Assembly: GCA_026874595.1 (NCBI GenBank)
Contig: CM049319.1
Location: forward strand, 18,145,101-18,209,100
Source of the DNA: Sipunculus nudus
Lineage: Eukaryota; Annelida; Sipuncula; Golfingiida; Sipunculidae
Direction: 5' to 3'
Length of the DNA: 64,000 bases
Shown here: in pieces, positions 58,040 to 64,000 of the stretch
Position numbering within the stretch: the first letter of the stretch is position 1
How the letters are laid out: the number at the start of each line of letters is the position of its first letter
The notes under the pieces: model-generated
Told to the model about the DNA's origin: nothing
Seen by the model: only the letters and a program-made list of their open reading frames with translations
Database searches by the model: none
Made by a program: the position numbers and the translations under genes

Positions 58040-58360
58040 AAAAGGACTGGTTCTCAGGCACCACCCGCATCAATTAAACGCACCCCCCCCCATCAAACTT
58101 TTTTATTCTGATATTCAATAGTAACTTACCAATTTTGAGCTCCAGCTGATCAGACATTTCTTTCAAGAAGATAAAATAATACAATTTTGATAAAATTTCC
58201 TATGTTTTTAAGTGCTTATACTTGTTTAGCAAAAAAATCTATTATCATGCTTTTCCCTGATCATATGACATTTTTATTGAAACATACAGAAAAGGTAAAA
58301 AAAATTGCCCACCTGCATTGGTTTCTGAAAAAAAGTGCCTGAGAACCAAACCTTTTTTTT
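58040..58360 (+). mobile_element. MITE, family A copy 2 (in RhoGEF intron)
   Basis: About 320 bp with the same inverted ends as 23322-23598 (AAAAGGACTGGTTCTCAGGC and the complement of AAGGTTTGGTTCTCAGGC) and the same interior. It is somewhat longer and diverged. Confidence 0.7.
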
Positions 58361-59297
58361 TGCCTAATGAAGTGGTGTCATTTTTCAAGGTGGTCTTCTC
58401 AGCAAGGGCTTATATAAAGAGCAAAAAAAATCAGGACCATAAACAAGTGGTGGTTATTTTGAGGAGTTTGCTAAACTGAGGTGGTTGTTATGCAAGGTTT
58501 TATTGTATAAGGAATACATAGAGCTTTTTGAATGATTGCCTTCCAGAATGCCAGACAAACTTTTTATGTTTCAGTTTTGAATGTTCCAGACCAACATTTT
58601 GCGCACAAATTTCACTTCTTTATTTCATTTGCATGGTCTGATGAACGATACTCTACCCCCCAAAAAAAAAAAAATAAAACAAAAAATTTAATAGATAATT
58701 TAAAATACACTACTAATTTTCTAATAAGATGGTTCAGGATAGAGTGTTGAACATAATTTGAAATGCAAGCATGGTACTTCACATGCCCTTTTTCTATAAA
58801 TATACCATTTGTTTCTAAAGGTTAATACAGGTATGAAAGAAGTAATGTTATATATAAATTAATCAATTACATCAATGATTGGTCATTATTTTTATAATCA
58901 GTTCAGTTGGTTGCATCTTTGTATATAATTGATTACAAATGATTATGATTTCACATGTTAACATATTTTCATGTTTGCCATATTATCTAGAAAAAAATAA
59001 ATAGCAAACCACATTAAAACTGAACTATGAGCAGCAAAACAGGATATGTCAGCAATTACCTTGACCACTCACCATGACAGCAAACATCCTTCTGCTCTAA
59101 TTGTTTGTTTTAAAATCAACCACCATATACCTTGGGATGTGTATAATTACTTAGATAACTGGATGCATCGAGTCTTCATGTTGATACTGACTATTGTTAG
59201 GATATTACACAGAAACATGGCAGGTACATAAATTTGTAAAATAATAGATTAATAATTGAACATGAGTTGTTTCTGAAATATCGTCTTCTTCTCTTAG

Positions 59298-59513
59298 CAT
59301 TTTTGGACTCCCATGCGACGATTTGGTATCCTTCCTGACCATGTCTTGGTTTCCATATTTGGAAACCTTCAACAGCTGATTGATGTCAACAAAGAATTAT
59401 GGGAACACCTGAACACCCTCAGTATAGGCCAAGCTTTCCTGCGACTTGGTCCGTTTCTTAAACTCTACTCCACCTATGCTAATGGCCATGAGAGAGCCAT
59501 GGCAGTATTGATG
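59298..59513 (+). CDS. RhoGEF, DH domain exon 2
   Basis: Acceptor 'ttctcttag', donor GTAAGT, exactly 72 codons, phase 0. Encodes FWTPMRRFGILPDHVLVSIF, then LRLGPFLKLYSTYANGHERA, matching DH helices with the FGNLQ..I...N..L contact region and PFLKLYxxYxxN. Confidence 0.9.
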
Positions 59514-60783
59514 GTAAGTTGTATCAAGTTCAAACCTAATCCTGATGTCTGAACCAGACTAAGCTTCAAATGTAAAATATTGTGGTTGGCTTCATATTCG
59601 CGAGACTGAAATTTCACGATTTCTTCAATTTTAATATTTTGCAAGGGTATTATTTTCGCAATTGCAAAAGGACCTATAAAATCTAAGCGTGGCAGTATTT
59701 GTATTGATTTTTAATTTAGAATTAATCCCACAATACCTTGCTCATTTCTTGGTCAGTCATTCACTTTGGCCAGTGTCACAATTGATATATCTCCTGTTGT
59801 TATCGCGTGTTTTACAATGACTAATGCTTGTATGCATGGGCAGTTTGGATACCGTGCACTATAGGTTGTGACTATAGGTTGTTTCCACAGGTATAAGAAG
59901 TAATCTGTTTGTGCAGATGCATCATCCCCTCTTGTTTATCTTAGTTGATGGGGCATCTTATTCCCCAGGGTTTCATGTTCGCGATTATGATACATTCATG
60001 AATATCACAAAATTAAACCCTTGCTAATAAAAAGGCAACCACAGTATCTCAGTTGAAGCACTTACTGGTGAACTCCTGGCCCACACATTAAGACATTTGG
60101 TCCTGGGTGGTTAAAGCGTGCAGACACATGTTTTATTAGGCTGAAACTGCTCGGCTACAAGTGTTTGCTCATTTAACAAGTACATTTTAGTCAACAGTGC
60201 ACTAAAGGTTCACATCTTCATTGACTAGGACAAAACTACCAGTAACCATAGGAGCTGTCTGTGCCTATTCAAATTTTAACCATCTCCTACACCCAAAGAC
60301 TGGCAGTGTAATAAGTTTTGTCTTAATAATCACTTTTTTTTCTAAACTTGGGCCTATTATTAAATTATATCCATATTCCTGTGTTTTTTTTTCATTTGTG
60401 GGAAATGCTACAGCAATTTTTTATTATTGCTTTCAAATGTAGTGGTTAAAATGTCATTAATGTACATCTGTATATTCTGTATTTCTATGCACAAGAGCTG
60501 TAATATGTCATCAATGAATTTCCACTTGATTATTTAGCAGAGGTAAGCCTTGTGTGGAAAAAGTGAGAGTTGTTAATTTTTTTTTTTGCTTTAGGTTATC
60601 TGTCAAGTGAGAATGGTAAATGAATGGCAAATATCCTTTTTTTTGTTATGAGGATCTAGGAATGAACTTTTAATTAGGTACTCCTTTCAAAATGAACACC
60701 AGATGTTGATCAAACAAGGTATGTTTTGCAGTAATAATAATACTTGTGGTTGATTCTTTTAAAAAGAAATTCTTTCTTTACAG

Positions 60784-60902
60784 GACTGGGATCAGCGTTC
60801 AGAAGAATTTGCGACCTTCAGACGCCAGCAGGAGGAGCTGCCAGAGATGCTGGGACTGAAACTGAATGCCCTCCTCATCACACCTGTACAGAGGATACCC
60901 AG
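60784..60902 (+). CDS. RhoGEF, DH domain exon 3
   Basis: Acceptor 'tctttacag', donor GTAACC. 39 codons plus two bases. Encodes the most conserved DH block, ending LLITPVQRIPR, where the Arg codon is split to the next exon. Confidence 0.92.
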
Positions 60903-61059
60903 GTAACCAGCATGTTGTACCTGAAGTGTATGGCCAAGGCATGACAACAGTTACAGTTATACTAATTTTGTAAAAATAAACTTATAATTATAACTAAGAT
61001 TTATTTGAAACATCATACATCCATTTTCATTCGGCTTAATTGTCTTCTCGCTTCCTTGG

Positions 61060-61470
61060 AACGAGGGACATTGATTTGGGATTTTATCTGTCTATCTGTC
61101 CTGTGGTCTATTTGTCCATCTAGCTGTCTGTCCATCTGTCCGTCACATTTTCATTTCCATGCAAAAACTTTCCTGTATATTATCTGATTTCATTCAAATC
61201 TGGGTCACTAATTGCTCGCATGTATACCTTGGTTTGGATTGGTTTTGGAGTGTGTCCGAAAATTTATTCTCACCAGCTCCAAAACAACAAAAATAAAATG
61301 TTTTACTTTTTCACAGCTAAAATTAAAACATGTGGAGACATTTTTAGGAGACCTTGAAAACTGAAAACAGCCACTGTGACATGTGAAAACATCTTAAGGC
61401 CAATATAAAAACTAAAACATTGATCAGGCAACCATGAATGACAACAAGAGGTGGGAGCAAGGGACTTAAA
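61060..61470 (+). repeat. dispersed repeat, direct copy a
   Basis: Shares with 63590-63910 'tttccatgcaa..actttcct', 'atgtataccttggtt', 'accagctccaaaac' and 'aagacat' blocks. A 'ctgtctgtccatctgtccg' run opens it. It lies in RhoGEF intron 3. Confidence 0.65.
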
Positions 61471-61688
61471 TAAACAAATTCGCTTGTTATTTACATCTGC
61501 ATAAAACTTCCAGTGAACAGAATGAAAGTGGAGTGAAGAATAAATAGATAATTGTTGCATGCTATAATAAGTGGAAGACAGGTGCACCAGAGTTATTAAC
61601 ATGTTTTTCCTAAGGATAAAGAGATTTCCCCATTTGTATTTTAGGCACCTGAGGAATGATGGTTGTTTTATTTTTTATGTTTTGACAG

Positions 61689-61759
61689 GTACAAGCTTCT
61701 GCTTGAGGAACTGTTACAGTACACTGACAAGGATCACGCAGATTATGAAAACATTACAG
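61689..61759 (+). CDS. RhoGEF, DH domain exon 4
   Basis: Acceptor 'ttttgacag', donor GTAATA. The first base completes Arg, then YKLLLEELLQYTDKDHADYE, the YxLLLxxLLxxT helix of DH domains. The exon ends one base into a codon, and the remaining exons lie beyond the window or were not seen. Confidence 0.92.
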
Positions 61760-61829
61760 GTAATATGAAATATCATGATTTTGTAATGTTAAAAATCCTT
61801 CATAGGTCATGATATAATTGTATCAGCCA

Positions 61830-63280
61830 AAACAAAGTTTTGCGGATACTATGTTTTTGACTGGGTTCTGCCGCTGCCGCCTTGTTCGTTTCTGGAATAG
61901 AACTCTGAGGCCACTGGACAGATTTTTCCAAAACTTTACACGATTATCGGGTCACATGTGAACTGGTGCCAAAATATTTTACGTTGACCTCTGACCTTTC
62001 CTCTCTCCAGTGTGTCCATCTGCCTGTCTGTTTTGACACATTAACCCACATATCTTCGGACTCATTTTACCAATCAGGGAAAAAAATGTGCACAAATGAA
62101 GCCCTTGGAAAGATTTATTACATACATAAAAAATGGTGGTGCCACCTGCAACCATTTTTGCACAGCATCCATCTGGTAATCTGCCTTGGAATAAAATCAC
62201 TCATATCTCTGCAGTGAATGGACTTATCCACCTGAAATATTGCACGTGTATTCATCCTGGATAGCTTTCTTAATTTCATGACAGGTGGCACCACCTTCAT
62301 TCACGTTCAGGCTGCAGACATCCAGGCTTATATCTCAGGACTGGTTTGACGTATCCTCCTGAATTTTTGAATGTTTATAGATCTCTCATAGCTTTTTATC
62401 ATACACAAAATTGGTGGTGCCACCTGCAACCATTTTTGCACCACGTCCGTCTGTTTGTCTGCCTTGGGACAAAGTCACTCTTATCTCGGCAGCGACATGA
62501 CTTATCTGCCTAAAATTTTGCATATATATTCATTTTAGATAGCTTTCTTGATTTTGTGGCAGGTGGCGCCACCTAATTTCATGTTCCGGCAGCAGGCATC
62601 CAGGCTTATATCTCAGGAATGGTTTGACATATCCTCCTGTAATTTTGGATGTGTATAGATCCCACATAGCTCTTTATCATACACAAAACTGGTGGCGCCA
62701 CCTGCAACCGTTTTTGCACAGTGTCGATTTTTTGTCTGCTGTGGGACAAAATCACTCATACCTCAGCAGTGGTTTGACTTATCTGCCTAAAATTTTGCAT
62801 GTATATTCATCTTTGATAGCTTTTTTTTATTTTGTGGCAGGTGGCGCCACCTACTTTCACGTTCAGGCTGCAGACATCCAGACTTATATTTCAGGACTGG
62901 TTTGATGTATCCTCCTGAAATTTTGCATGTCTATAGATCTTACATAGCTCTTTATCATACACAAAACTGGTGGTGCCACCTCCAACCATTTTTGCACTGT
63001 GTCTGTCTGTTTGTTTGCAGTGGGATAAAATCACTCATATCTCGGCAGTGGGTTGACTTATCTGCCTAAAATTTTGTAATTGTATACAATTTGGATAACT
63101 TTCTGGATTTTGTGGCAGGTGGCGCCACCTACATACACATTTCGGCTGCAGATGTCCATGCTAATATGCAACCTATCTCTCTCTATTCCCCTTGCCACTC
63201 AATCCATGCCTCACTTCACCCATCCCACTCTTGGCGGATACACATAGTTGCTTGTCGACTACCTGTTTTCTAGTTTAGAA
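61830..63280 (+). repeat. three-copy dispersed repeat, copy 3 (most complete)
   Basis: Begins with a 'gccaaaacaaagttttgcgg' module that is self-complementary. It continues through 'cacatgtgaactggtgcc' and 'gttgacctctgacctttcc', then about four ~277-bp blocks opening 'gccacctgcaaccattttt' (62142, 62418, 62695, 62975). It ends 'ttgtcgactacctg'. Whole-family structure: a terminal hairpin, central tandem blocks and a unique tail. It lies in the RhoGEF intron after exon 4. Confidence 0.78.
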
Positions 63281-63589
63281 AGGAAAAGAAAAATCAAAGC
63301 TTTAGCAACATAGCAGCAAAGGAAGACAAAATTCAACATTGTGAAGAGCCCATCAAGATTTAGATGCCAAATTGATGTAAAAAAAATATTATCAGTATAT
63401 AAACTGGGGAAAGGGAAACTCACCTTTCAAAATTGTATTCTCTTCTGCTTCCCATGTCCCCGTGTTGTAGTTATTTGTATTTTTTATTGTACTTATTTAT
63501 GCCTGTTTGGTTGATCAGGGAAGTATGGCTTGCAACTGGAGGGTAAAGTAAATATATCCTTGAACGCATCTGTCCATATGCAATGGTCA

Positions 63590-63910
63590 TATAACATTGA
63601 TTTGGGTTTGTCTGTCTGTCCATCTGTCACAATTTTATTTCCATGCAAGAACTTTCCTAAATATTATCTGAATTCATCAAAAATTTGGTCAATGATTGTT
63701 ATCATGTATACCTTGGTTGGGATTGGTTTTAGGAGTGTCTGTCTGAAAATTTATTATCACCAGCTCCAAAACCAAAAAATATTTCCCTTTTGTTCCCAAT
63801 TAAAAAAAAAATTAAGACATGTGAAGACATCTTCAGGGGAAAATGAAAACTCAAACATATTGAGAAGGCAAAAGTAGGACAACAAGAGGCGTAAGCGGGG
63901 AACATAAATT
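63590..63910 (+). repeat. dispersed repeat, direct copy b
   Basis: Counterpart of 61060-61470, with a 'gtctgtctgtccatctgtc' opening. Confidence 0.65.
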
Positions 63911-64000
63911 CCAAGAATTTGATTGTTGCTCTCTAAATTTTGGACCTATTATAGACGATCACACAAACTTTATGGAGGTCCTTATGTTGGTCATATTTTT

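Noticed and set aside
56552-61759. Naming the RhoGEF as ARHGEF39 or an FGD protein
   Set aside because: Only about 170 residues of the DH domain are visible, and subfamily-defining PH/FYVE regions lie outside the window.

Overview
This is eukaryotic, AT-rich genomic DNA, most likely from a marine or freshwater bivalve mollusc. The guess rests on split host genes with GT-AG introns, several metazoan transposon superfamilies, and dispersed 'ctcag..gtccgtccgtcc..aggtcaaaggtcaaggtcac' and 'gccacctgcaaccattt' repeats of the kind common in bivalve assemblies. No bacterial gene, rRNA, tRNA or CRISPR array was recognised. The window is mostly mobile DNA, with two host genes in its right third.

Left part (1-9.35 kb). 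The 3' end of one LTR retrotransposon (1-954) is followed by a complete but mutated Ty3/gypsy-type element on the minus strand (1915-9344). It has two LTRs of about 1.15 kb and a perfect 5-bp target duplication. Its coding order is gag-protease-integrase-reverse transcriptase-RNase H, with integrase upstream of RT as in the Gmr1-type lineage.

Second part (9.8-19.7 kb). One copy of a three-copy repeat family precedes a 7.7-kb foldback element (12058-19730) with 9-bp target duplications. Its two arms carry about 25 copies of a ~183-bp unit pointing towards each other.

Third part (21-30 kb). An L1/Tx1-like LINE has ORF1 and ORF2 on the plus strand. It is split by a 3.35-kb insertion that itself holds a MITE and a 958-bp terminal-inverted-repeat element.

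Fourth part (30.5-36.2 kb). A TTAA-flanked 4.5-kb DNA transposon (31041-35534) carries two decayed, convergent genes: a THAP/Kolobok-type transposase relic on the minus strand and a gene resembling the zinc-binding C-terminal domain of P2X7 on the plus strand. An identical 16-bp CRE/E-box palindrome lies upstream of both. A TTAA MITE abuts it, sharing the TTAA. This is the most novel arrangement in the window.

Fifth part (38.3-45.8 kb). A second foldback element (38353-43600) has 8-bp, hAT-like target duplications and inverted arms containing 21-bp tandem arrays. A small hAT MITE sits in one arm only, so the other arm preserves the empty site. A TA-flanked MITE and the second copy of the three-copy repeat follow.

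Right part (47.5-64 kb). A six-exon minus-strand gene (53182-47524) encodes a roughly 330-350 residue protein rich in Pro, Tyr, Gly and Lys that I cannot name. One of its introns holds a pogo/Tigger element inserted just after the splice donor, and its last 3' splice site is tandemly duplicated. A plus-strand Dbl-family RhoGEF gene starts at 56552 and runs off the right edge. It has a long Ser-rich N-terminus and then a DH domain split over several exons, and its introns hold more repeats. Stretches not covered by a feature are AT-rich DNA in which I see nothing I can support.
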